Source: an uncultured Pelagibacteraceae bacterium
Lineage (GTDB): Bacteria > Pseudomonadota > Alphaproteobacteria > Pelagibacterales > Pelagibacteraceae
Direction: 5' to 3'
Assembly (NCBI GenBank): GCA_902566365.1
Contig: CACFIH010000005.1
Span: 1 to 64,000 of the forward strand
Length of the DNA stretch: 64,000 nt
Under the pieces are notes generated by a model. That model made no database searches. It saw only the letters and a list, made by a program, of their open reading frames with translations, and was not told the origin of the DNA. Positions 9,171 through 17,183 of this stretch are shown here, piece after piece (the first letter of the stretch is position 1; each line of letters starts with the position of its first letter). A program made the translations under genes and the position numbers.

Positions 9171-9186
9171 TAGTTTATATAAACTA
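9171..9186. promoter_or_regulatory. 16-bp perfect palindrome upstream of proteorhodopsin
   Basis: TAGTTTATATAAACTA is a perfect inverted repeat with no spacer, one base downstream of the GCTTAGG hairpin and 34 bases upstream of the ATG. It could be an operator for a dimeric regulator or, if transcribed, a second hairpin. AT-rich palindromes of this size do arise by chance, but perfect 16-mers are uncommon. Confidence 0.4.
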
Positions 9187-9220
9187 AATAAGTAAAAACT
9201 AACTAAAGAGGGAGTTTTTT

Positions 9221-9994
9221 ATGAAAAAACTTAAATTGTTTGCTCTTACTGTTGCAGCATTAATTGGTGTAACTGGAGTAGCAAACGCAGCTTCTGCTAC
9301 GATGTTAGCTCAAGATGACTTCGTTGGAATATCTTTTTGGATAATTTCAATGGGTATGTTGGCTGCTACAGCGTTTTTCTTCATGGAGAGAAACACTGTT
9401 GCTCCTGGCTGGAAAACGTCAGTAACTGTTGCAGGGCTAGTAACTGGTATTGCATTCATCCACTACATGTACATGAGAGAAGTATGGGTGATGACTGGCG
9501 ATTCACCGACAGTATATAGATATATCGATTGGTTAATTACTGTGCCATTACAGATGATAGAGTTCTATTTAATTCTAGTAGCTGTAAGAAAAGCAAGCTC
9601 TGGAATTTTCTGGAGATTGTTAATCGGTTCATTAGTAATGTTAATCGGTGGATACTTAGGAGAAGCAGGATACATCAATGCTACACTTGGTTTCGTAATC
9701 GGTATGGCAGGTTGGGTATACATTCTTTATGAAGTATTCTCAGGTGAAGCTGGTAAAGCTGCTGCTAAGAGTGGAAACAAAGCTCTAGTAACTGCGTTCG
9801 GTGCAATGAGAATGATTGTAACTGTAGGTTGGGCTATTTACCCATTAGGTTATGTATTTGGTTACCTAACAGGTGGTGTAGATGCAAACTCATTAAACGT
9901 AGTTTATAACTTAGCTGACTTTATAAATAAAATTGCATTTGGTCTAGTAATCTGGGCTGCTGCAGTAAGTTCAGCTGGTGCGAGAAGCAGATAA
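9221..9994 (+). CDS. proteorhodopsin, blue-absorbing light-driven proton pump
   Basis: Seven-helix retinal protein of 257 residues with a signal peptide ending near ANA (residue 23). With an offset of 6 from the classic green proteorhodopsin numbering, the functional residues are R100, proton acceptor D103, proton donor E114, H81 (partner of the acceptor), D233 and the retinal Schiff-base lysine K237. The spectral-tuning position is glutamine (Q111, in VPLQMIE), which predicts blue absorption as in open-ocean variants. It pumps protons outward. The leader has a strong GAGGGAG ribosome site 6 bases before the ATG, two inverted repeats and its own terminator. Retinal synthesis genes are not in the window. 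Ferredoxin follows. Confidence 0.98.
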   Translation: MKKLKLFALTVAALIGVTGVANAASATMLAQDDFVGISFWIISMGMLAATAFFFMERNTVAPGWKTSVTVAGLVTGIAFIHYMYMREVWVMTGDSPTVYRYIDWLITVPLQMIEFYLILVAVRKASSGIFWRLLIGSLVMLIGGYLGEAGYINATLGFVIGMAGWVYILYEVFSGEAGKAAAKSGNKALVTAFGAMRMIVTVGWAIYPLGYVFGYLTGGVDANSLNVVYNLADFINKIAFGLVIWAAAVSSAGARSR

Positions 9995-10013
9995 TAACTA
10001 TTTAATTTAAATT

Positions 10014-10056
10014 AATAGGGCGAGTATGTTTTTGCATACTTGCCCTATTTTTTTTT
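10014..10056 (+). terminator. rho-independent terminator after proteorhodopsin
   Basis: A long stem (AATAGGGC, one G/T mismatch or wobble, AGTATG, pairing with CATACT and GCCCTATT) around a T-rich loop is followed by a run of nine T. It lies 20 bases after the proteorhodopsin stop and ends only 17 bases before ferredoxin. Ferredoxin and its reductase must therefore rely on read-through or on a promoter inside this region. Confidence 0.92.
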
Positions 10057-10073
10057 GAGCTTATATATAACTC

Positions 10074-10394
10074 ATGACAAAAATAACCTATATCACTTAT
10101 GACAAAAAAGTTCACACGGTTGATGTTCAAAATGGATTGACTGTTATGGAAGGAGCTGTGCAAAATGATATTCCTGGAATTGATGCAGATTGTGGTGGAG
10201 GAATGGCTTGTGCTACTTGCCATGTTTATGTCAAAGAAGACTGGTTTAATAAACTTCCTAAAAAAGAAGATGGTGAGGAAGATATGTTGGACATGGCATT
10301 TGAACCAAAAACAAACAGTAGACTTAGTTGTCAAATAGTAGTCTCAGATGAAATAGATGGAATTGAAGTAGATATTCCATCGAAGCAAGCATAA
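10074..10394 (+). CDS. [2Fe-2S] ferredoxin, adrenodoxin type
   Basis: A 106-residue soluble electron carrier. Cysteines C40, C46, C49 (in [12 protein letters not shown]) and C86 (SRLSC) bind one [2Fe-2S] cluster in the vertebrate/ISC-type pattern. The stop codon TAA is immediately followed by the ATG of the reductase, with no gap, so the two form a redox pair. Its placement behind proteorhodopsin suggests a link between light-driven membrane energy and NADPH/ferredoxin redox state, but that is inference. The frame has no Shine-Dalgarno sequence; ATG follows AACTC closely after the terminator. Confidence 0.94.
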   Translation: MTKITYITYDKKVHTVDVQNGLTVMEGAVQNDIPGIDADCGGGMACATCHVYVKEDWFNKLPKKEDGEEDMLDMAFEPKTNSRLSCQIVVSDEIDGIEVDIPSKQA

Positions 10395-11414
10395 ATGATT
10401 AAAACTGATGCATTAATAATTGGAGCAGGACCAACTGGTTTATTTACTGCTCATCAGTTGAAATTAATTGGTCTTAGTTGTGAGGTGGTGGATAATTTAG
10501 ATAAGATTGGCGGTCAATGTATTGAGCTGTATCCAGATAAACCGATATATGATATTCCTGCAATACCCGAATGTACTGGTGAAGAATTAACAAATAATTT
10601 AATCAATCAATTAAAACCATTTGATATTAAATTTCATTTGAATGAGAGAGTAGAGGAAGTTAAAAAAGAAAATAATATTTGGTTGGTTAAAACTAATAAA
10701 AGCACTGCTTTTTTAACACCCAATGTTATAATAGCTGGAGGAGTTGGTTCATTTGAACCTAGGAAATTTTCACCAAAGGAATGCCAAAAATTTGAAGGCA
10801 AATCATTATTTTATTCAGTGAAAGATAAAAATATATTTAAGAGAAAGGTTGTATCAATATTTGGTGGTGGAGATAGTGCATTAGACTGGGCTGTTGAATT
10901 ATCTAAAGATTGCAATGTTAATTTAGTGCATAGAAGAGATGAATTTAGAGGCGCTCAAGTAACGATAGATAAGGTGCACAGTTTAGCTAAAGCAGGAAAA
11001 ATAAATTTATTTACTAAATATCAATTAGCAGCAGTTGTAGGAGATCAACAAATAGAAAGCATTGATATTAAACATGACTCTAATGAAGTCAAATCTTTGA
11101 AAACCGATTATGTTTTGGGTTTTTTTGGTTTAATCATGAAATTAGGACCAATCGCTAATTGGGGGCTAAATATTGATAAAAAAACTGTCGAGGTTGATAC
11201 CGAAAAGTTTGAGACCAATCAAAAAGGAATTTATGCGGTAGGAGATATTTGTAATTATCCTGGAAAATTAAAGTTGATTTTATCTGGTTTTCATGAAGGC
11301 GCTTTAGCTGCAAGAGCTTGTTTTAAATTAGCAAGACCCGATGAAAAATACAGATTTGAATTTACCACCTCATCAAAAATAATCAAAGAGCGTCTTGGTG
11401 TAAAAAGTGATTGA
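10395..11414 (+). CDS. ferredoxin--NADP reductase, thioredoxin-reductase-like fold
   Basis: FAD/NADPH enzyme of 339 residues. The FAD motif GAGPTGLFTAHQL (residues 10-22), the conserved IGGQCIELYP, the NADPH motif FGGGDSALDWA (about 155-165) and the FAD-closing YAVGDICNYPG are visible. The overall pattern is that of the YumC-type FNR2. The CxxC active site of true thioredoxin reductases is absent anywhere in the protein, so the frequent label thioredoxin reductase should not be used. It abuts the ferredoxin gene, its likely partner, and overlaps the GST gene by 8 bases. Electrons probably move from NADPH to the ferredoxin. Confidence 0.9.
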   Translation: MIKTDALIIGAGPTGLFTAHQLKLIGLSCEVVDNLDKIGGQCIELYPDKPIYDIPAIPECTGEELTNNLINQLKPFDIKFHLNERVEEVKKENNIWLVKTNKSTAFLTPNVIIAGGVGSFEPRKFSPKECQKFEGKSLFYSVKDKNIFKRKVVSIFGGGDSALDWAVELSKDCNVNLVHRRDEFRGAQVTIDKVHSLAKAGKINLFTKYQLAAVVGDQQIESIDIKHDSNEVKSLKTDYVLGFFGLIMKLGPIANWGLNIDKKTVEVDTEKFETNQKGIYAVGDICNYPGKLKLILSGFHEGALAARACFKLARPDEKYRFEFTTSSKIIKERLGVKSD

Positions 11415-12033
11415 ACTTTTTTCTGCTAATACCCCAAATGGAAAAAAAATTAGTATCATGCTTGAGGAAATTGGTTATGAGTATGAGGTAAAAAAAATTG
11501 ATCTTGATAAAGATGAACAATTCAATTCCGAATTTAAGAAAATAAGTCCGTTTAGTAAAATTCCAGTAATAATTGATCACAAAACTAATCAAACTGTTTT
11601 TGAGTCAGGTGCTATTCTTATTTATTTGGCAGAGCAAAGTGGAAAATTTTATCAGGAAAAAAATCGTTTAGAGATAAACCAATGGCTAATGGCCCAAATG
11701 GGTTATGTTGGTCCTATGTTAGGGCAGCACCATCAATTTCATCATTATAATCCTGGTAAAAGTAAATTTGGTGAAGATAGATATTTTAAGATTGCTAAAC
11801 GAATATATACCGAATTAGACGAAAGATTATGTAATTACAAATTTTTATCAGGTGATGATTATACTATTGCAGATATAGGAACATTTCCCTGGATAGCAAG
11901 ACATGAGTGGCACGATATTGGTCTTAAAAATTTTAAAAATCTAACTAGATGGTATGAGAATATTTCTGAAAGAGATGCAGTAAAAAAAGGCTTTGCATTT
12001 ATGAATAAAAATGAATTGCCGCCAAAACCTTAA
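11407..12033 (+). CDS. glutathione S-transferase family protein
   Basis: A 208-residue protein with an N-terminal thioredoxin-like domain. ELFSANTPNGKKISIMLEE opens it, and the SNAIL/TRAIL-like element is VFESGAILIYLAE near residues 60-72. An all-helical C-terminal domain with HHQFHHYNPGKSKFG and DIGTFPW follows. This resembles the YfcG/YghU group of disulfide-bond reductases (nu class), which use glutathione to reduce disulfides or peroxides. It is the last gene of the ferredoxin unit and ends flush against an opposing tiny ORF. The substrate is unknown. Confidence 0.88.
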   Translation: MIELFSANTPNGKKISIMLEEIGYEYEVKKIDLDKDEQFNSEFKKISPFSKIPVIIDHKTNQTVFESGAILIYLAEQSGKFYQEKNRLEINQWLMAQMGYVGPMLGQHHQFHHYNPGKSKFGEDRYFKIAKRIYTELDERLCNYKFLSGDDYTIADIGTFPWIARHEWHDIGLKNFKNLTRWYENISERDAVKKGFAFMNKNELPPKP

Positions 12034-12138
12034 TTAATTCATTGAACTTATTAACCTAAATAATGAAGCAAAAATTCCATGTCCTGAAAGTTCAATAGCA
12101 ACTATTGCTAAAATGATTAATACAAATTTTTTGTTCAT
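12034..12138 (-). CDS. 34-residue membrane microprotein, unknown function
   Basis: This frame is too short for most gene callers. It encodes a short lysine-tagged N terminus (MNKK), one hydrophobic helix (FVLIILAIVAIEL) and a polar tail (SGHGIFASLFRLISSMN). The start ATG overlaps the TGA of the 42-residue ORF in front of it (ATGA), a classical translational-coupling arrangement, and the stop is adjacent to the GST stop. The peptide is not recognised. The evidence is the overlap architecture plus the membrane-helix composition; conservation in other SAR11 genomes has not been tested. Confidence 0.5.
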   Translation of the reverse strand: MNKKFVLIILAIVAIELSGHGIFASLFRLISSMN

Positions 12139-12263
12139 CTAGTAAATACAAATAATAGCAAAAGTATCCAAAAAAATGCGTAATAAAAATAGATATATTT
12201 TTTTGTAAAATTATATGTGATTGGATTATGAACAGTTTTCTTTTTTCTTTTTTTTTTAGTCAT
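12135..12263 (-). CDS. 42-residue basic, single-helix membrane protein, unknown
   Basis: It starts inside the end of dksA (GATGACTAA) and ends inside the start of the next microprotein (AGATGAAC), so three frames are linked like beads. The product opens with a highly basic cluster (MTKKKRKKK), has a middle TVHNPITYNFTKK, then an aromatic-aliphatic helix (YIYFYYAFFWILLLLFVF). That layout predicts a positive-inside, single-pass membrane protein. No family is recognised. The poly-lysine start comes from an A-rich run, which weakens the case somewhat. Confidence 0.5.
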   Translation of the reverse strand: MTKKKRKKKTVHNPITYNFTKKYIYFYYAFFWILLLLFVFTR

Positions 12264-12786
12264 CTGCGTGGACCTTTTCATCTTTTTCATGCTTCTCTTG
12301 AGCTGCAATAGTATACTTAGCTACTGGTCTGGCCATTAGTCTTTTTAACCCAATTGGTTCTGCAGTGTCCAAACAATAACCATAAGTATCCTCTCTTATT
12401 CTTGCAAGTGCTTTATCTATTTCAGAAATTAATTTTATTTGTCGATTGATTGCTTTCATTTCTACATTTTTATCTGTATATGAATTTGCCTGATCTACGA
12501 TATCGGCAGAAATACTATTGTCGTCCATACCACCGTTATATAAGGCTTCGTTATTTGATTTGACCAACTCTTTCTTCCATTCTAGAAGTTTAATCTTGAA
12601 AAATACTTTATGTTTTTCACACATATATTTTTCAGTATCTTTGGGAATATAGCTTTTCGAAATTTTTATAGGTGATTTATTAACTTCTTTAATTTTGGGT
12701 TTACTAGAGACTTTAGTTTTTGGTTTACTAATAACTTTCGTTTTAGTTTTAACCACCTTTTTTTTTGCTTTACTAGTTTTAGGCAT
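12256..12786 (-). CDS. dksA: DksA-family RNA polymerase-binding regulator
   Basis: Secondary-channel regulator that, with ppGpp in other bacteria, adjusts rRNA and amino-acid promoters. The 176 residues comprise a long Lys/Thr/Ser-rich basic tail (about 1-45), a coiled-coil with the tip motif D95-x-x-D98-x-A100 that matches the essential DxxDxA of DksA, and a C-terminal domain (YGYCLDTAEPIGLKRLMARP). Only one cysteine (C138) remains where classical DksA has a four-cysteine zinc site, so this is a cysteine-poor version. The basic tail is longer than usual. Two tiny membrane ORFs overlap its 3' end, suggesting a shared mRNA. Confidence 0.9.
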   Translation of the reverse strand: MPKTSKAKKKVVKTKTKVISKPKTKVSSKPKIKEVNKSPIKISKSYIPKDTEKYMCEKHKVFFKIKLLEWKKELVKSNNEALYNGGMDDNSISADIVDQANSYTDKNVEMKAINRQIKLISEIDKALARIREDTYGYCLDTAEPIGLKRLMARPVAKYTIAAQEKHEKDEKVHADD

Positions 12787-12865
12787 GTTTTAAAATTAAA
12801 TGCGAGGCAGTATATTCAGCAAAATAGGGGTGTCAAGTAACCTTAATTATTGTAAATATTTACTT

Positions 12866-14188
12866 ATGAATGTCACGAACAAAAATATAAATAATATTTT
12901 TTTTATTTTTGCATTATCGCATTTAATAATTTGGACACTGATTCCTTCATTAACAAATAAAAATTTACCATTAGACACAATTGAAGCTTTAGCATGGGGA
13001 AGTAATTTAGATTGGGGTTTTAATAAACATCCACCCATGAGCGCTTTTTTTCCTGAAGTATTTTTTCAAATCTTTGGTTCTCAGGATTGGGTTTATTATT
13101 TATTAAGCCAAATATTTGTGATAATTGCTTTTTATTACGTATTTAAATTTGCTTTTGAAATTTTTAGAGATTTAAAATTAAGTTTAATTTCTGTTTTATT
13201 ATTAGTTTCTATCTATTTCTATAATTTCACTACTCCTGAATTTAATGTAAATGTTTGCCAATTACCATTTTGGTCATTAGTTGTTTATTATTCATGGAAA
13301 ATTTATTCCTCACAGGAAATAAAATTTTCAGATTGTTTTCTAGTTGGCTTATTTGGTGCGGTTGGTTTTTTATCTAAATACTTGTTTATCTACCTTTTGG
13401 TATCAATAGATTTATTGTTTATTTATTTAATCTTTTTCAAAAAAACTAAAAAATTTGATTTTAAATATTTGATAACAATTGAAGTTTTTCTAGTTTTATT
13501 GATTCCCCATTTAATTTGGCTCTTTAACAATGATTTTATAACCATAACGTATGGATTAAATCGAACAGGATTAGAAGGTTCTCGTATTTTAGATCATATT
13601 AGTAATCCAGTATTATTTTTATTAAAACAAATTGGAATACTTGTTCCTTTATTCTTTTTGATTTGGTTACTCACTAAAAAGATAAAATTTAAAGTAAATA
13701 CAAAAGATAAAAAATTGATATTTCTTCTATTTATTAACTTTATGCCTATTATCTTAATGTTTCTGACATCATTGATTACTGGATCAAAAATTAGAACAAT
13801 GTGGATGACGCCTTTTTATTTATTTTTTGGAGTGTTATTTTTATATCTTCTAAAATCACAAATTAATTTAAAAAAAATAAATTCGTTTCTTTATGGATTT
13901 CTTTTTCTATTTTTTATATCGCCTGGTCTTTATTCTTATGTCTCATTATCACAGACGGATAAAAGAACTGATTATCCTGGAAAAGAAATTGCAATGAAAA
14001 TTCAATATGTTTGGGATCAAGATTTTGATAAAGAAATTCAATTTGTAACTGGTGATGAGTGGAAAGCTGGGAATCTCTCATATCACTTAAAATCTAGACC
14101 AAAGTGGGAGGGGTTTAATAATAAAGAGATACTCAATAACTCATCACAATTTATTTGTGTAGGTGATGTTTGTTTAGGAAGATATTGA
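12866..14188 (+). CDS. ArnT/PMT-like membrane glycosyltransferase
   Basis: A 440-residue integral membrane protein with about 10-12 hydrophobic helices. The first periplasmic loop carries the acidic active-site pattern of GT-C enzymes (NLPLDTIEALAWGSNLDWGF, residues about 33-52), followed by KHPPMSAFF. Such enzymes transfer a sugar from a polyprenyl-phosphate carrier to lipid A, protein or glycan in the periplasm. The longer frame from 12800 adds a polar, non-family segment and crowds the dksA promoter; the internal ATG is preferred. It heads an operon with a GT2 transferase that could supply the polyprenyl-linked sugar donor. Confidence 0.78.
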   Translation: MNVTNKNINNIFFIFALSHLIIWTLIPSLTNKNLPLDTIEALAWGSNLDWGFNKHPPMSAFFPEVFFQIFGSQDWVYYLLSQIFVIIAFYYVFKFAFEIFRDLKLSLISVLLLVSIYFYNFTTPEFNVNVCQLPFWSLVVYYSWKIYSSQEIKFSDCFLVGLFGAVGFLSKYLFIYLLVSIDLLFIYLIFFKKTKKFDFKYLITIEVFLVLLIPHLIWLFNNDFITITYGLNRTGLEGSRILDHISNPVLFLLKQIGILVPLFFLIWLLTKKIKFKVNTKDKKLIFLLFINFMPIILMFLTSLITGSKIRTMWMTPFYLFFGVLFLYLLKSQINLKKINSFLYGFLFLFFISPGLYSYVSLSQTDKRTDYPGKEIAMKIQYVWDQDFDKEIQFVTGDEWKAGNLSYHLKSRPKWEGFNNKEILNNSSQFICVGDVCLGRY

Positions 14189-14195
14189 TTTTTGA

Positions 14196-15065
14196 ATGAA
14201 AATTAAAATTTTAATACCTGTTTATAACGACTGGCAATCTACTTCTAAATTGCTGGACGAAATTGATAATAATATTTCGGATTTAGATCACGAAATTTCT
14301 GTGATTATTGTCAATGATGCTTCAACCCATGATCGTCAAGAGGAGCAAAAGGATTTTAAAAATATTCATTCAATCAAAATTCTAAATATGAAAACTAATC
14401 AAGGTCACGCTCGATGTATTGCAACTGGATTGAAATATATCTTTGAAAAAGAAGAATTTGACTTTGTAATTCCAATGGACGGAGATGGAGAGGACAGACC
14501 AGAGGAAATTAAAGAATTTATCAATCAAATTGATAATTCAAATAATAATCCAATAGTCGGTGAAAGAGTGAAAAGATCTGAAAAATTGATTTTTAAAATT
14601 TGCTATCAATTACATAAATTAATCACACTTACTTTTACTGGTAAATCAATTAAATTTGGAAACTATACATGCCTACCAAAAAGCACAGTTAAAAAAATGA
14701 TTAAAGAAAAAGCTACGTGGAATAGTTTTTCTGGATCACTAAAAAAAATTGAAAATAATTTATTGCCAATATCATCTATAAGAGGCAGTAGATATTTTGG
14801 TCCATCGAAAATGAGTTTTTTCAATCTAATAAAGCATTCGCTTTCAATCATGAGTGTTTTTAGAAAAACATTTTTAATTCGTTCAGGTTTATTTATCATT
14901 TTATATATCTTATTTATTAAAAGTAATGCCTCAGTAGTGACAGCATTGCCTTTGGTATTTATATTAATAGCTGTTTACTCAATTTCGAATTTAGCTTTAA
15001 GAGAAAATATGGCTGAGTTTGATAAAGCTTTATCTAATATAAACGATATAGAAAATATTAAATAA
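14196..15065 (+). CDS. family 2 glycosyltransferase with C-terminal membrane helices
   Basis: The 289-residue protein has a GT-A domain: KILIPVYNDW at the start, VIIVNDAST (about 47-55), the nucleotide-binding VIPMDGDGEDRPEEI (about 91-105) and two C-terminal membrane helices (about 230-268). This is the plan of polyprenyl-phosphate sugar synthases (DPM1/GtrB/ArnC-like). Those load a carrier used by GT-C enzymes such as the one just upstream (7-base gap), so the pair probably glycosylates an envelope component. The exact sugar is not readable. Confidence 0.85.
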   Translation: MKIKILIPVYNDWQSTSKLLDEIDNNISDLDHEISVIIVNDASTHDRQEEQKDFKNIHSIKILNMKTNQGHARCIATGLKYIFEKEEFDFVIPMDGDGEDRPEEIKEFINQIDNSNNNPIVGERVKRSEKLIFKICYQLHKLITLTFTGKSIKFGNYTCLPKSTVKKMIKEKATWNSFSGSLKKIENNLLPISSIRGSRYFGPSKMSFFNLIKHSLSIMSVFRKTFLIRSGLFIILYILFIKSNASVVTALPLVFILIAVYSISNLALRENMAEFDKALSNINDIENIK

Positions 15066-15070
15066 GTTTT

Positions 15071-15901
15071 ATGAAAAAAATTTTAGTTATAACTCTTATA
15101 AGTATAATTTTTTTAGGATCATCGAATTTTCTAAACAAAGTTGATGCAAAAGAAATTACAAATCTTCAATGGAAAAAAAGTGTAGCAAAAGGTAAAAAGC
15201 TTACTAAGTTTAGAGAAACTGTTACCTCTCCAGCTTTAGGGGAAAAAGCTTGGAAGATAACATTATTACCTAGAGATTGTGGCAGAGATCAAGAAGGCAA
15301 TTATTCCGATTGTACAAATAATGGTAGAGATGCTGTTGTTGGTCATGGCGGAGGAGATCGAGCGAGAAGTGAGTATTCTGCAAAACCCAGATATACGGGT
15401 GAGAAGTGGATTTCATTAAGTATTTTTATTCCAAAAGATTTCAAAACAGTCGAGCCTGTTAGCACCTCTCTTTTTCAGATATATGAATGGGGAAACACCA
15501 ATCAACAAAGACATCCAAGGATGATGCTTAGGGTTAAAAGAGGTAATTTAGAGCCCAGATATTTTGCTGTTAATGGAATGGACTCTCAAGGATTGATTTA
15601 CAAGCATTTAAAGATTGATGACATGAGGGGTAAGTGGACAACTATTATATTTCATACCAAAATGTCTAAAGATCCAGACAAAGGATTTATCAAGATGTAT
15701 GTCGACGACTTCCTTTATAACGATTACAAAGGTAGGACAGGTTATGGCGGCAAATTTTTTAATAAATTTGGAATTTATCATAGCTGGATTAGTAGATGGA
15801 ACGATGAAGTACATGGAGAATACCCCACACAAGTTGTTTACTACGACAATCTTTTTAGAACAAGCAGTAAAGAAAAACTTTTAAAATTAATTCAAAATTA
15901 A
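15071..15901 (+). CDS. secreted polysaccharide-lyase-like protein
   Basis: A 276-residue protein with a signal peptide (MKKILVITLISIIFLGSSN). The mature part is a beta-rich domain with GGGDRARSEYS, SLSIFIPKDF, LFQIYEWGN, PRMMLRVKRG and KFGIYHSWISRW, resembling heparin-lyase-I-like jelly-roll polysaccharide lyases (PF14099 type). This would be a periplasmic or secreted enzyme or carbohydrate-binding protein. It sits 5 bases after the GT2 gene, so it may edit the glycan those enzymes make. I cannot verify catalytic residues. A binding role without lyase activity is possible. Confidence 0.6.
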   Translation: MKKILVITLISIIFLGSSNFLNKVDAKEITNLQWKKSVAKGKKLTKFRETVTSPALGEKAWKITLLPRDCGRDQEGNYSDCTNNGRDAVVGHGGGDRARSEYSAKPRYTGEKWISLSIFIPKDFKTVEPVSTSLFQIYEWGNTNQQRHPRMMLRVKRGNLEPRYFAVNGMDSQGLIYKHLKIDDMRGKWTTIIFHTKMSKDPDKGFIKMYVDDFLYNDYKGRTGYGGKFFNKFGIYHSWISRWNDEVHGEYPTQVVYYDNLFRTSSKEKLLKLIQN

Positions 15902-15905
15902 TTTT

Positions 15906-17183
15906 TTAAGCTCTTATCGTTGGTAGACAATAAAAATCAGCCGTATCTATTTTAGATGAATATTGTCTTCGCATATTCCATTTTTTATGAACCCCAGCGC
16001 TTGCAAGACTTAAAGTAGATCTTCCATATCTATAATTAGTATTATCTATTGATCTCATTAAGCTTTTTATTTTTTCATCTTTTTCTGATGAAAATAAATT
16101 TTTTCTACCATCATCGTTACGTAATCCTGTAAGCATAACACCTGCTTTCTGATATCGATAACCATTCTTGAATATATTTTCTAAAATTGAAACTGCAGTT
16201 TTAACTGTTTCAATACTATTATTTGTTGCAATCGGAAAATCAACTGTCTTTGCATTTGAATAATATCCGTAATCTCTTTGAAAGGGACTTGTTCTAACAA
16301 ATACAGTAATTGCTTTTGCAACTAAAGATTCTGATCTAATTTTTTCTGATGCATTCAAACAATAGTTTGCAACTGCTTCTTTTAATTCTTGAAACTTTTC
16401 AATTTTTTTTCCAAAAGATCTTGAAACCACACAACTTTTTCTTTTTGTTTGTGTAGTTTCTAAATTGATACAAGGAATACCTCTAAGTTCCATCGCAGTC
16501 CTAGAACTTAAAACATTTGAACATTTTTTAATCCATGTGTTAGATTTATTTTTTAGTTGTTTTGCATTGTAAATTCCATTTTTTTGATAAAATTTCGTAA
16601 GCTGTCTGCCAACACCCCATACATCATTGATTTCAACTTTTTCTAAAATTGGATCTAAGTTTTCTACACCAATTAAACTAGTAACGCCTGATTGTTTTTT
16701 TTTTGCAATATGATTTGCAACTTTACTTAAAGTTTTGGTTTTAGCGATACCAATACTAGTTGGAATGCCAGTCCATTGTAAAACTGTTTCTCTAATTTCT
16801 CTTCCAACTTTTTCAACTTCAGAGTCTGGAAAATTAGATAAATCTATAAATGCTTCATCAATTGAATACACTTCTATTTCAGTATTAAATCTTTTTAGAG
16901 TTCTCATTACTCTTCTAGATAAGTCTCCATACAAAGAATAGTTTGATGAAAAAACTTCAACTTTATTTTTAATAATAATATCTTTTGCTTTAAAATAAGG
17001 TTCACCCATCTTGATCCCCAAAGCTTTAGCTTCATTAGACCTAGAAATAATACAACCATCATTATTGGATAAAACAACAACAGGTTTTTTTCTTATTCTT
17101 GGATTAAACAATCTTTCACAAGAAACATAGAAAGAATTACAATCAACTAAGCCTATTTTTTTAGTACGTTGAATGGATGACAT
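15906..17183 (-). CDS. umuC: DNA polymerase V catalytic subunit, Y family
   Basis: Error-prone translesion polymerase of 425 residues. The catalytic carboxylates sit in GLVDCNSFYVSCERLF (start) and YSIDEAFIDLS (about residues 104-114). GVGRQLTKFYQKNGI is the helix-hairpin-helix, and CVVSRSFGKK opens the little-finger domain. A UmuC-type C-terminal extension follows. It overlaps the 3' end of umuD by 23 bases and is expected to be expressed with it under the SOS box upstream. DinB (Pol IV) is excluded by the umuD partner and by motif wording. Confidence 0.95.
   Translation of the reverse strand: MSSIQRTKKIGLVDCNSFYVSCERLFNPRIRKKPVVVLSNNDGCIISRSNEAKALGIKMGEPYFKAKDIIIKNKVEVFSSNYSLYGDLSRRVMRTLKRFNTEIEVYSIDEAFIDLSNFPDSEVEKVGREIRETVLQWTGIPTSIGIAKTKTLSKVANHIAKKKQSGVTSLIGVENLDPILEKVEINDVWGVGRQLTKFYQKNGIYNAKQLKNKSNTWIKKCSNVLSSRTAMELRGIPCINLETTQTKRKSCVVSRSFGKKIEKFQELKEAVANYCLNASEKIRSESLVAKAITVFVRTSPFQRDYGYYSNAKTVDFPIATNNSIETVKTAVSILENIFKNGYRYQKAGVMLTGLRNDDGRKNLFSSEKDEKIKSLMRSIDNTNYRYGRSTLSLASAGVHKKWNMRRQYSSKIDTADFYCLPTIRA

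Noticed and set aside
12241-12258. T-rich run as a terminator for the GST unit
   Set aside because: No hairpin precedes it; on the other strand it encodes the Lys-rich start of the 42-residue ORF after dksA.
12800-12865. 22-residue extension of the GT-C glycosyltransferase
   Set aside because: It starts 13 bases from the divergent dksA ATG and has no family match; the ATG at 12866 begins before the first membrane helix.
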